In this document: positions 8,445-18,043 of the stretch, in pieces
How positions within the stretch are numbered: position 1 is the first letter of the stretch
Layout: each line of letters begins with the position of its first letter
DNA from: Drosophila persimilis
Lineage: Eukaryota > Arthropoda > Insecta > Diptera > Drosophilidae
Direction of reading: 5' to 3'
Length of the DNA: 64,000 nt
Assembly: GCF_003286085.1 (NCBI RefSeq)
Contig: NW_020825414.1
Coordinates: 39,106 to 103,105 of the forward strand
Made by a program: the position numbers and the translations under genes
The notes under the pieces: model-generated
What the model was told of the DNA's origin: nothing
What the model saw: only the letters and a program-made list of their open reading frames with translations
Databases searched by the model: none

Positions 8445-11400
8445 TCAAAAGTAGTCAGAGTAGTAGCTATCGTAGTCGTCTAGGATATCCGCTATCTCGT
8501 CGTCAACTGAATCGTCGTCCGTCCACTGGTCGTCGCCATCGTCGCTGAGTGCTTCGCAGTCCATATCAGAGTCCTCCGATACGGCTGCGGCGTCAGGTTG
8601 TGAATTGGCGGCGGGCCTTGTAGGTGTTGGTGCTGCTGCTGGTGCTGGTGCTGCTGCTGGTGCTGCTGCTGGTGCTGCTGCTGGTGTCTGTGTTGGAGGA
8701 TTGGCCACTGCTGAGCCACTGCCCTTTGACTCCGTCAGGCTTGCAATTAATGTGGTAAGTTCTTGCAGTCTTTTCTCCAAGTTTTCTATTTTGACGGCGT
8801 ACTCTTTTAAGGTTTCCACACACTTGCCATCGCATTGGGTGGCTGGCTGCTGCTGATGCTGGGGATTTATCGGCGTCTGGAAACGTTTTGGAGTTGGCTG
8901 CACCCGTTGATCGCGCTGGCATTGGCGCCCCTTGGCCTGTGGCTGGGAATGATGGCCGCGATGCTGGTGCTGCTGCTGGTGCTGCCGACCCAAATTGTGA
9001 CCGCGCTGATGCTGTTTTTGATTTTGTTGATGCTGCTGCTCTTCCCTTAGCTTTTGCTGGATCTTGGCCAAATGATTTTCGGCCGGATTGGCTTGCGCAC
9101 CTCGGCTATACAAGGGCCTGCGGGTGGTGGGCGTTGCTGCTGCAGCTGGTGTTGGTGCTGGTGCTGCTTTGGCCCCCTGTCTGCCGCTTGAATGCTGCTG
9201 TTGCTGTTGGTGTTGTGGCCGCTTCTTTTGAGATGACTGCTGTTGCTTGGGGGCGGGAATATGAGGCTGCTGTTGTTGGGAAGGACGACGACTGCTCGTC
9301 GGCTGTTGCCGTTCTGCCGCTCGTGGCTGCTGCTGCTGCTCAGCATTCCCAGACCGCAACACCCTGCTGTAGGAGGGCCTGCCATTGCCTCTGGTGCCTG
9401 TGTTTGCTGTCTGCTGTTGTTGTTGCTGGGATTGGGATTGGCGACTCGGCTGCTGAGTTTGTGGACGATGTTGATCAGTTGGCTGCTGTGGCTGCTGGCG
9501 TTGCTGTTGGTACTGCTGCCTTTGCTGCTCAGCGATGAGCCTGTTTGCCCTTAAATGGCTGCGGGCCTTTTTGTAGGCGGCACATCCCTTGTAGCAGCTC
9601 ACGTGCTTGCCGCTACAATTCGCGCATTTAGGATCCTCCTGCCTGGGTTTCCTGCATGCTGTTGTGGGGTGATCTCCTGCGCATTTCATACACTTGTATG
9701 GCCGTCTGCAGTAGTTTTTTGTGTGTCCAAACTCCTGGCACCGATGGCACTGCGCTGGGTCGCGTGGCTTGGCTTGTCTCACTATGGAGACGCATTGATT
9801 GGCCAGGTTTTTAATGTCCAGAATTGCCTCATGGCCGCCATCCGCCTTGGGCTGAATTTCAACCTCAAAAATATTTAGAGGCCTCCCATTAAAACGGTGT
9901 TTTAATCCTCGGATAAACCTCGCAGTAAATCCGAGTCGTTCAAGCTCCTCAGAGATCCAGCTGCTGGGCGTGGTGTGGTGTAAGTGTCGCACTATTACAC
10001 GATAGCCCCTTTCGCTGCGCGGCTGGTGTGTGTGCAATTGGGTGCTGTCTTCAGCTAGGGCGTTCTGAATGGCGTTGTATGTTATAATGTCGTCGCAGTG
10101 GACTCTGAGTCCACTGTTGGCCATCGATTTCGTTGTGAATTTCCCCACATTTGGATTTGTTGTCAATTTATTTATCAGGGGTACAATTGCAGGCACCAGG
10201 GGCAGGAAGATTGTTGGGACCTTGGTGCTGCGTAATGACTGTTGGACGGGCGTTATATTTATACTAATGGCTGGCTGATGTTGCGGCTGATGATTGTCCG
10301 TTTCCATCTGTTGGCTTTCAGCCTCTATCCTTTGAGGCTCCCTATGTTGGACCTCCGGAACCGGAACCACACTATTTGTCAGTGTGCATATTTGCCCAGC
10401 ATCTGACTCCATCTGCCGGGTCTCATGATGCAGCCTTTTCGCGAATTGGCTCTTGAACATGGGCGTGTCCAGAGTGAGGCAGGTGAAGTCATCGTCATCT
10501 GTATCCGTTTCGATCGCCGCGCATCTTCTTTTGAGCGGCGAGCGAAACGAATCTGTAGTCAGGTTATCCTTTGCTATAGGGGTAAGGGGCAGGGGCGAGG
10601 GCATTTCATTGGCCAGTAGCGGGGGAACGCTAATTAGCCATTCCTTTACCAGTTGTGTTCTGGTACTAGGCCTTGTCTGAGTATTATGCTCGTCCGCCTG
10701 AGTCAGAGTGGGCAGCAAGCATTTTCTGCTTCTGCTAGAATTATTGCGTTCAGCTGTCGTTAAACTTTGTTGCTGTTGCTGGTCATTGTTTTTCTTTATG
10801 CCGTTTACAGTTTCGGTTTTGTTATTGGCGTAGGTCAGGCTAGCTTCGTTCTTGTATGTGTTTGTGTTTTGGTTCGGCGGGAGAGAGCAAGCATCTCTCT
10901 TTTTGTCATAAGTGTGTGAGTGCATGTTTGGCGGCAAACGCTTTGGGGCTTGATGTGACGAGCCTCCGTTTTGATTGTGCGCCGAGGGTTCGGCTGCCGA
11001 GAGAGCGCAAGCGTCGCTCTCTCTGATGCTTGTGTGAGTTGTTTGATTGTTATTGTTTTCGCTAATGTTTTGGCGCGAAAACATATGGGCATAACATTTG
11101 TTCTTGTTTTGTTTATGTGCACTTAAATGCTCTTTGGTAAGAGCGAAAGCGCCGCTATTTTGGGAACCCGTTGCACCTTCGCTGGGAACTATTTTTGTCT
11201 GCGTGTTTGTACGTGTATTTGATGGCGGTTTTTCTTGTATGTTGGCGTCTGTTTTTGGTGGAATTGGCGGGTATTTTCTAACATATAAACCCCTGTCCAC
11301 GAAACGACGCTCGAACTCCAGCACCGTAGCTCCCAAGGAGCTCAGGGTACTCTCTGGCGAGTCCGTCTCCAACTCGGCCAGATCCGCATCCCCCTCTGAG

Positions 11401-11546
11401 TCGAACATTGGTTCGAAGAGGGAAGCATTTGCGGAGGGGTTCACTCCCAGGGGCCTGGTCGATATGACGGCAGAACTTATTTGAGTAACGCACTCACCAC
11501 CCGCTTCGGCTCTTGCCGAGTTGTCCATAGCATCCATAACATCCAT
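8445..11546 (-). CDS. gag: HeT-A-like Gag (family 1, subtype B)
   Basis: 1033-residue Gag. The Met used by the other copies (at about 11570) is ATA here, so translation most likely starts 12 codons later at MDVMDAMDN. Domains as in the other copies: Asn-rich N half, PRE_C2HC-type region, three CCHC knuckles (QCHRCQEFGHTKNYC and so on), Gln/Ala/Pro-rich region, short coiled coil and acidic C-tail. Subtype B marks: insertion ETVNGIKKNNDQQQQQSLT after the YANNK motif, QICTLTNSVV before the basic region, and a longer Ala-Pro run than elements 4 and 5. Frame is open throughout. RNA-binding role by family knowledge. Confidence 0.92.
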   Translation of the reverse strand: MDVMDAMDNSARAEAGGECVTQISSAVISTRPLGVNPSANASLFEPMFDSEGDADLAELETDSPESTLSSLGATVLEFERRFVDRGLYVRKYPPIPPKTDANIQEKPPSNTRTNTQTKIVPSEGATGSQNSGAFALTKEHLSAHKQNKNKCYAHMFSRQNISENNNNQTTHTSIRESDACALSAAEPSAHNQNGGSSHQAPKRLPPNMHSHTYDKKRDACSLPPNQNTNTYKNEASLTYANNKTETVNGIKKNNDQQQQQSLTTAERNNSSRSRKCLLPTLTQADEHNTQTRPSTRTQLVKEWLISVPPLLANEMPSPLPLTPIAKDNLTTDSFRSPLKRRCAAIETDTDDDDFTCLTLDTPMFKSQFAKRLHHETRQMESDAGQICTLTNSVVPVPEVQHREPQRIEAESQQMETDNHQPQHQPAISINITPVQQSLRSTKVPTIFLPLVPAIVPLINKLTTNPNVGKFTTKSMANSGLRVHCDDIITYNAIQNALAEDSTQLHTHQPRSERGYRVIVRHLHHTTPSSWISEELERLGFTARFIRGLKHRFNGRPLNIFEVEIQPKADGGHEAILDIKNLANQCVSIVRQAKPRDPAQCHRCQEFGHTKNYCRRPYKCMKCAGDHPTTACRKPRQEDPKCANCSGKHVSCYKGCAAYKKARSHLRANRLIAEQQRQQYQQQRQQPQQPTDQHRPQTQQPSRQSQSQQQQQQTANTGTRGNGRPSYSRVLRSGNAEQQQQPRAAERQQPTSSRRPSQQQQPHIPAPKQQQSSQKKRPQHQQQQQHSSGRQGAKAAPAPTPAAAATPTTRRPLYSRGAQANPAENHLAKIQQKLREEQQHQQNQKQHQRGHNLGRQHQQQHQHRGHHSQPQAKGRQCQRDQRVQPTPKRFQTPINPQHQQQPATQCDGKCVETLKEYAVKIENLEKRLQELTTLIASLTESKGSGSAVANPPTQTPAAAPAAAPAAAPAPAAAPTPTRPAANSQPDAAAVSEDSDMDCEALSDDGDDQWTDDDSVDDEIADILDDYDSYYSDYF

Positions 11547-12740
11547 ATTATTGGTCGTCAGATTTGGAGCAAGTGCGTCTATTTGGTGGCCTGGTCCAGG
11601 TACTCAGTAGCTTGCTTTTCCTTCCTCTTTCCTCAGTTGGGTTTATTGGCTTCACTGAATTAAGGCACGATTACAGATGATTATATTGCATTATTTGCAA
11701 TTATTTGGCACATATTGTTTATTTAGTTCATTTAGTCCCGGTTGAAACATGTACTTTAATACATTTAAAGTTCCACATAAAACAACAAAACACAAGTCAC
11801 TTTTTTTCGATGTAATTAGATGCGCGTGCACGCCTACGATGCGCACACTCGCCCGCCAGCTTTGCTACTGGCGGAGTTTATTTCCAGCTTTTCTCATTAC
11901 CATAACTTCGGCAATTTACATTTAAGCTTAACTAACAACAATAATGTTCTTTTGAATTTTTGCGGGCAATTGACATTAACATTACATTAACATTAACATC
12001 TACAGACATGTTTACATTCTATCAGTATTACAGTCTGGCAGCCCTATTTTGACATTCGCAATAATTGACGTACATTTATACAAACAGGTGGTCACAAAGA
12101 GATGAGTATTGAACAAATTGCAACATTAATGACATTTATAGACTAATTTAATTCTATTTATTTTCTATTTCAGGTACTGGAGGATCATCATCGTCGTCTG
12201 GAGCAGTGTGGATGGCACAGGGCGCATCCGCCTCAGCGCTGGATGTGCAAGTGTGTGTGATGCAGCAGATCACGTATCTACGGCATCAAAATTGGCAGGG
12301 GCAGGATCCAGGAGTTGGCGTGGATGGTGATGGTGTTTGGCGAGCGACTCTGGTCCGGCCGCCCACGCCGTCTCTACCTGGAGAAATGGAGATTGACACT
12401 GGTCCGGCCAATCGGGGTGCGTTGACCAGTGGAAATGGCCGCAGTGGAGATGGCCGCATATGAGTGCGGATTGGCTGCATCCGAGTGGCTCTGGTCCGGC
12501 CACCCAGGATGCACTGTCGATGTAGATGGAGATTGCGCGCTGGCCATTGTCGACTGTATTGGCTGGCCTCGTCGTTGGATTGCCGCTGCTGTTTTGTGAT
12601 GGTGGTGGCGTGACGTCACGGCCATCGGCTGCTGGCAGCGTTGTCGGAGGGGCGTCCAAATTGAGCCCAACTTGCAACAAAATGTTGCAGTTGGTGGCGA
12701 GGCAGGTACTGGAGAGGCTGATCTGTGAGTGTATTGACAG

Positions 12741-13217
12741 GTAAGTGTGATTAGTAAAAGTATTGGCTATTTTGTGTTGATGCGTGAATTGATGTTTTTT
12801 CTTCTTTTTAGCGGCAGTCTGGATGTTGATGGCGACGACGATAGGGCCTTCAAATTTCGCCCATTTGGCAGGAATTGGATGGCGAATTTGGTGTGGCAAC
12901 TGCTGAAGAGGCAGCTCTATCGGAGGCGTGGCAGGTACGTATGTTTTGTGTATGTTTGGACCTTTTGTGTTGATGTGTATATTGACGTCATTTTGGTTTA
13001 TTTACAGTGGCTGCTCTGGACCTGTGCGGTGGATTGTCAGGAGCGTCGTCAATAAATCCTAAAATGTCGTCCAATTGGCATCAGATGTGTGGTGTTGATG
13101 ACGGGGCAGCTGCTGGAGGGGCAGATCTGTCAGAGGCGTGGCAGGTACGTGTGATTATTTTGAGTTTTGTCCATATTGTGTTGATGTGTGTATTGACGTC
13201 ATTTTGTATTATTTCAG
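12741..13217 (+). other. Antisense intron series, three candidates (element 4 3' UTR)
   Basis: GT...AG units on the + strand at 12741-12811, 12935-13007 and 13145-13217, with the same splice sequences as in element 3. All donors and acceptors are intact. Confidence 0.62.
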
Positions 13218-13246
13218 TGGCTGCTCAGGACCGACTTTTGGGCTCA

Positions 13247-16200
13247 TCAAAAGTAGTCAGAGTAGTAGCTATCGTAGTCGTCTAGGATATCCGCTATCTC
13301 GTCGTCAACTGAATCGTCGTCCGTCCACTGGTCGTCGCCATCGTCGCTGAGTGCTTCGCAGTCCATATCAGAGTCCTCCGATACGGCTGCGGCGTCAGGT
13401 TGTGAATTGGCGGCGGGCCTTGTAGGTGTTGGTGCTGCTGCTGGTGCTGGTGCTGCTGCTGGTGCTGCTGCTGGTGTCTGTGTTGGAGGATTGGCCACTG
13501 CTGAGCCACTGCCCTTTGACTCCGTCAGGCTTGCAATTAATGTGGTAAGTTCTTGCAGTCTTTTCTCCAAGTTTTCTATTTTGACGGCGTACTCTTTTAA
13601 GGTTTCCACACACTTGCCATCGCATTGGGTGGCTGGCTGCTGCTGATGCTGGGGATTTATCGGCGTCTGGAAACGTTTTGGAGTTGGCTGCACCCGTTGA
13701 TCGCGCTGGCATTGGCGCCCCTTGGCCTGTGGCTGGGAATGATGGCCGCGATGCTGGTGCTGCTGCTGGTGCTGCCGACCCAAATTGTGACCGCGCTGAT
13801 GCTGTTTTTGTTTTTGTTGATGCTGCTGCTCTTCCCTTAGCTTTTGCTGGATCTTGGCCAAATGATTTTCGGCCGGATTGGCTTGCGCACCTCGGCTATA
13901 CAAGGGCCTGCGGGTGGTGGGCGTTGCTGCTGCAGCTGGTGTTGGTGCTGGTGCTGCTTTGGCCCCCTGTCTGCCGCTTGAATGCTGCTGTTGCTGTTGG
14001 TGTTGTGGCCGCTTCTTTTGAGATGACTGCTGTTGCTTGGGGGCGGGAATATGAGGCTGCTGTTGTTGGGAAGGACGACGACTGCTCGTCGGCTGTTGCC
14101 GTTCTGCCGCTCGTGGCTGCTGCTGCTGCTCAGCATTCCCAGACCGCAACACCCTGCTGTAGGAGGGCCTGCCATTGCCTCTGGTGCCTGTGTTTGCTGT
14201 CTGCTGTTGTTGTTGCTGGGATTGGGATTGGCGACTCGGCTGCTGAGTTTGTGGACGATGTTGATCAGTTGGCTGCTGTGGCTGCTGGCGTTGCTGTTGG
14301 TACTGCTGCCTTTGCTGCTCAGCGATGAGCCTGTTTGCCCTTAAATGGCTGCGGGCCTTTTTGTAGGCGGCACATCCCTTGTAGCAGCTCACGTGCTTGC
14401 CGCTACAATTCGCGCATTTAGGATCCTCCTGCCTGGGTTTCCTGCATGCTGTTGTGGGGTGATCTCCTGCGCATTTCATACACTTGTATGGCCGTCTGCA
14501 GTAGTTTTTTGTGTGTCCAAACTCCTGGCACCGATGGCACTGCGCTGGGTCGCGTGGCTTGGCTTGTCTCACTATGGAGACGCATTGATTGGCCAGGTTT
14601 TTAATGTCCAGAATTGCCTCATGGCCGCCATCCGCCTTGGGCTGAATTTCAACCTCAAAAATATTTAGAGGCCTCCCATTAAAACGGTGTTTTAATCCTC
14701 GGATAAACCTCGCAGTAAATCCGAGTCGTTCAAGCTCCTCAGAGATCCAGCTGCTGGGCGTGGTGTGGTGTAAGTGTCGCACTATTACACGATAGCCCCT
14801 TTCGCTGCGCGGCTGGTGTGTGTGCAATTGGGTGCTGTCTTCAGCTAGGGCGTTCTGAATGGCGTTGTATGTTATAATGTCGTCGCAGTGGACTCTGAGT
14901 CCACTGTTGGCCATCGATTTCGTTGTGAATTTCCCCACATTTGGATTTGTTGTCAATTTATTTATCAGGGGTACAATTGCAGGCACCAGGGGCAGGAAGA
15001 TTGTTGGGACCTTGGTGCTGCGTAATGACGGTTGGACTGGCGTTATATTTATGCTAATGTCTGCCTGATGTTGCGGCTGATGATTGTCCGTCTCCATCTG
15101 TTGGCTTTCAGCCTCTATCCTTTGGGGCTCCCTATGTTGGACCTCCGGAACCGGAACCTCACTATTTGACAGTGAGCATATTTGCCCAGCATCTGACTCC
15201 ATCTGCCGGGTCTCATGATGCAGCCTTTTCGCGAATTGGCTCTTGAACATGGGCGTGTCCAGAGTGAGGCAGGTGAAGTCATCGTCATCTGTATCCGTTT
15301 CGATCGCCGCGCATCTTCTTTTGAGCGGCGAGCGAAACGAATCTGTAGTCAGGTTATCCTTTGCTATAGGGGTAATGGGCAGGGGCGAGGGCATTTCATT
15401 GGCCAGTAGCGGGGGAACGCTAATTAGCCATTCCTTTACCAGTTGTGTTCTGGTACTAGGCCTTGTCTGTATATTTTGTTCGTCCGCCTGAGTCAGAGTA
15501 GGCAGCAAGCATTTTCTGCTTCTGCTAGTATTATTGCGTTCAGCTGTCGTCAAACTTTGTTGCTGTTGCTGGTCATTGTTTTTCTTTATGCCGTTTACAG
15601 TTTCGGTTTTGTTATTGGCGTAGGTCAGGCTAGCTTCGTTCTTGTATGTGTTTGTGTTTTGGTTCAGCGGGAGAGAGCAAGCATCTCTCTTTTTGTCATA
15701 AGTGTGTGAGTGCATGTTTGGCGGCAAACGCTTTGGGGCTTGATGTGACGAGCCTCCGTTTTGATTGTGCGCCGAGGGTTCGGCTGCCGAGAGAGCGCAA
15801 GCGTCGCTCTCTCTGATGCTTGTGTGAGTTGTTTGATTGTTATTGTTTTCGCTAATGTTTTGGCGCGAAAACATATGGGCATAACATTTGTTCTTGTTTT
15901 GTTTATGTGCACTTAAATGCTCTTTGGTAAGAGCGAAAGCGCCGCTATTTTTGGAACCCGTTGCACTTTCGCTGGGGGCTATTTTTGTCTGCGTGTTTGT
16001 ACGTGTATTTGATGGCGGTTTTTCTTGTATGTTGGCGTCTGTTTTTGGTGGGATTGGCGGGTATTTTCTAACATATAAACCCCTGTCCACGAAACGACGC
16101 TCGAACTCCAGCACCGTAGCTCCCAAGGAGCTCAGGGTACTCTCTGGCGAGTCCGTCTCCAACTCGGCCAGATCCGCATCCCCCTCTGAGTCGAACATTG

Positions 16201-16372
16201 GTTCGAAGAGGGAAGCATTTGCGGAGGGGTTCACTCCCAGGGGCCTGGTCGATATGACGGCAGAACTTATTTGAGTAACGCACTCACCACCCGCTTCGGC
16301 TCTTGCCGAGTTGTCCATAGCATCCATAACATCCATATTATTGGTCGTCAGATTTGGAGCAAGTGCGTCCAT
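13247..16372 (-). CDS. gag: HeT-A-like Gag (family 1, subtype B)
   Basis: 1041-residue Gag with the full N-terminus (MDALAPNLTTNN). PRE_C2HC-type region at about 505-600, CCHC knuckles at about 610-670, Gln- and Ala/Pro-rich tract, coiled coil, acidic tail. Private differences from elements 3 and 5 include SLPLNQ for SLPPNQ, QICSLSNSEV for QICTLTNSVV, QHQADISINITPVQPS for QHQPAISINITPVQQS, and QQKQKQ for QQNQKQ. The Ala/Pro repeat near the C-terminus is one PAAA unit shorter than in element 3. Frame open throughout. Confidence 0.93.
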   Translation of the reverse strand: MDALAPNLTTNNMDVMDAMDNSARAEAGGECVTQISSAVISTRPLGVNPSANASLFEPMFDSEGDADLAELETDSPESTLSSLGATVLEFERRFVDRGLYVRKYPPIPPKTDANIQEKPPSNTRTNTQTKIAPSESATGSKNSGAFALTKEHLSAHKQNKNKCYAHMFSRQNISENNNNQTTHTSIRESDACALSAAEPSAHNQNGGSSHQAPKRLPPNMHSHTYDKKRDACSLPLNQNTNTYKNEASLTYANNKTETVNGIKKNNDQQQQQSLTTAERNNTSRSRKCLLPTLTQADEQNIQTRPSTRTQLVKEWLISVPPLLANEMPSPLPITPIAKDNLTTDSFRSPLKRRCAAIETDTDDDDFTCLTLDTPMFKSQFAKRLHHETRQMESDAGQICSLSNSEVPVPEVQHREPQRIEAESQQMETDNHQPQHQADISINITPVQPSLRSTKVPTIFLPLVPAIVPLINKLTTNPNVGKFTTKSMANSGLRVHCDDIITYNAIQNALAEDSTQLHTHQPRSERGYRVIVRHLHHTTPSSWISEELERLGFTARFIRGLKHRFNGRPLNIFEVEIQPKADGGHEAILDIKNLANQCVSIVRQAKPRDPAQCHRCQEFGHTKNYCRRPYKCMKCAGDHPTTACRKPRQEDPKCANCSGKHVSCYKGCAAYKKARSHLRANRLIAEQQRQQYQQQRQQPQQPTDQHRPQTQQPSRQSQSQQQQQQTANTGTRGNGRPSYSRVLRSGNAEQQQQPRAAERQQPTSSRRPSQQQQPHIPAPKQQQSSQKKRPQHQQQQQHSSGRQGAKAAPAPTPAAAATPTTRRPLYSRGAQANPAENHLAKIQQKLREEQQHQQKQKQHQRGHNLGRQHQQQHQHRGHHSQPQAKGRQCQRDQRVQPTPKRFQTPINPQHQQQPATQCDGKCVETLKEYAVKIENLEKRLQELTTLIASLTESKGSGSAVANPPTQTPAAAPAAAPAPAAAPTPTRPAANSQPDAAAVSEDSDMDCEALSDDGDDQWTDDDSVDDEIADILDDYDSYYSDYF

Positions 16373-17537
16373 TTGGTGGCCTGGTCCAGGTACTCAGTAG
16401 CTTGCTTTTTCTTCCTCTTTCCTCCAGTTGGGTTTATTGGCTTCACTATTACGGCACGATTACAGATGATTATATTGCATTATTTGCAATTATTTGGCAC
16501 ATATTGTTTATTTAGTTTCATTTAATTTAGTCCCGGTTTAAACATGTATTTTAATACATTTAAAGTTCCACATAAAACAACAAAAAACACAAGTCACTTT
16601 TTTTCGATGTAATTAGATGCGCGTGCACGCCTACGAAGCGCACACTCGCCCGCCAGCTTTGCTACTGGCGGAGTTTATTTCCAGCTTTTCTCATTACCAT
16701 AACTTCGGCAATTTACATTTAAGCTTAACTAACAACAATAATGTTCTTTTGAATTTTTGCGGGCAATTGACATTAACATTACATTAACATTAACATCTAC
16801 AGACATGTTTACATTCTATCAGTATTACAGTCTGGCAGCCCTATTTTGACATTCGCAATAATTGACGTACATTTATACAAACAGGTGGTCACAAAGAGAT
16901 GAGTATTGAACAAATTGCAACATTAATGACATTTATAGACTAATTTAATTCTATTTATTTTCTATTTCAGGTACTGGAGGATCATCATCGTCGTCTGGAG
17001 CAGTGTGGATGGCACAGGGCGCATCCGCCTCAGCGCTGGATGTGCAAGTGTGTGTGATGCAGCAGATCACGTATCTACGGCATCAAAATTGGCAGGGGCA
17101 GGATCCAGGAGTTGGCGTGGATGGTGATGGTGTTTGGCGAGCGACTCTGGTCCGGCCGCCCACGCCGTCTCTACCTGGAGAAATGGAGATTGACACTGGT
17201 CCGGCCAATCGGGGTGCGTTGACCAGTGGAAATGGCCGCAGTGGAGATGGCCGCATATGAGTGCGGATTGGCTGCATCCGAGTGGCTCTGGTCCGGCCAC
17301 CCAGGATGCACTGTCGATGTAGATGGAGATTGCGCGCTGGCCATTGTCGACTGTATTGGCTGGCCTCGTCGTTGGATTGCCGCTGCTGTTTTGTGATGGT
17401 GGTGGCGTGACGTCACGGCCATCGGTTGCTGGCAGCGTTGTCGGAGGGGCGTCCAAATTGAGCCCAACTTGCAACAAAATGTTGCAGTTGGTGGCGAGGC
17501 AGGTACTGGAGAGGCTGATCTGTGAGTGTATTGACAG

Positions 17538-18014
17538 GTAAGTGTGATTAGTAAAAGTATTGGCTATTTTGTGTTGATGCGTGAATTGATGTTTTTTCTT
17601 CTTTTTAGCGGCAGTCTGGATGTTGATGGCGACGACGATAGGGCCTTCAAATTTCGCCCATTTGGCAGGAATTGGATGGCGAATTTGGTGTGGCAACTGC
17701 TGAAGAGGCAGCTCTATCGGAGGCGTGGCAGGTACGTATGTTTTGTGTATGTTTGGACCTTTTGTGTTGATGTGTATATTGACGTCATTTTGGTTTATTT
17801 ACAGTGGCTGCTCTGGACCTGTGCGGTGGATTGTCAGGAGCGTCGTCAATAAATCCTAAAATGTCGTCCAATTGGCATCAGATGTGTGGTGTTGATGACG
17901 GGGCAGCTGCTGGAGGGGCAGATCTGTCAGAGGCGTGGCAGGTACGTGTGATTATTTTGAGTTTTGTCCATATTGTGTTGATGTGTGTATTGACGTCATT
18001 TTGTATTATTTCAG
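17538..18014 (+). other. Antisense intron series, three candidates (element 5 3' UTR)
   Basis: GT...AG units on the + strand at 17538-17608, 17732-17804 and 17942-18014, matching those of elements 3 and 4 with intact splice sites. Confidence 0.62.
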
Positions 18015-18043
18015 TGGCTGCTCAGGACCGACTTTTGGGCTCA

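Larger units (their letters stand above)
6995..11800 (-). mobile_element. Element 3: HeT-A-like family 1, subtype B, full length
   Basis: Full-length gag-only copy of 4806 bp. Starts with a T11 run (6995-7005) and the standard 3' terminus; its 5' end at 11800 abuts the T7 run of element 4. 3' UTR 6995-8444 (shorter than subtype A because two antisense intron/exon units are missing), Gag 8445-11546, 5' UTR from there to 11800. Its 5' UTR is a distinct variant (TTCACTGAATTAAGGCAC, shorter around 11730) shared only with element 6. Confidence 0.93.
11801..16597 (-). mobile_element. Element 4: HeT-A-like family 1, subtype B, full length
   Basis: Full-length copy of 4797 bp, T7 tail at 11801-11807, 5' end at 16597 against the T7 run of element 5. 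3' UTR 11801-13246, Gag 13247-16372, 5' UTR 16373-16597. Exactly the same length as element 5 and nearly identical to it over the 5' UTR and gag N-terminal half, but different in several places towards the 3' half. Confidence 0.93.
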
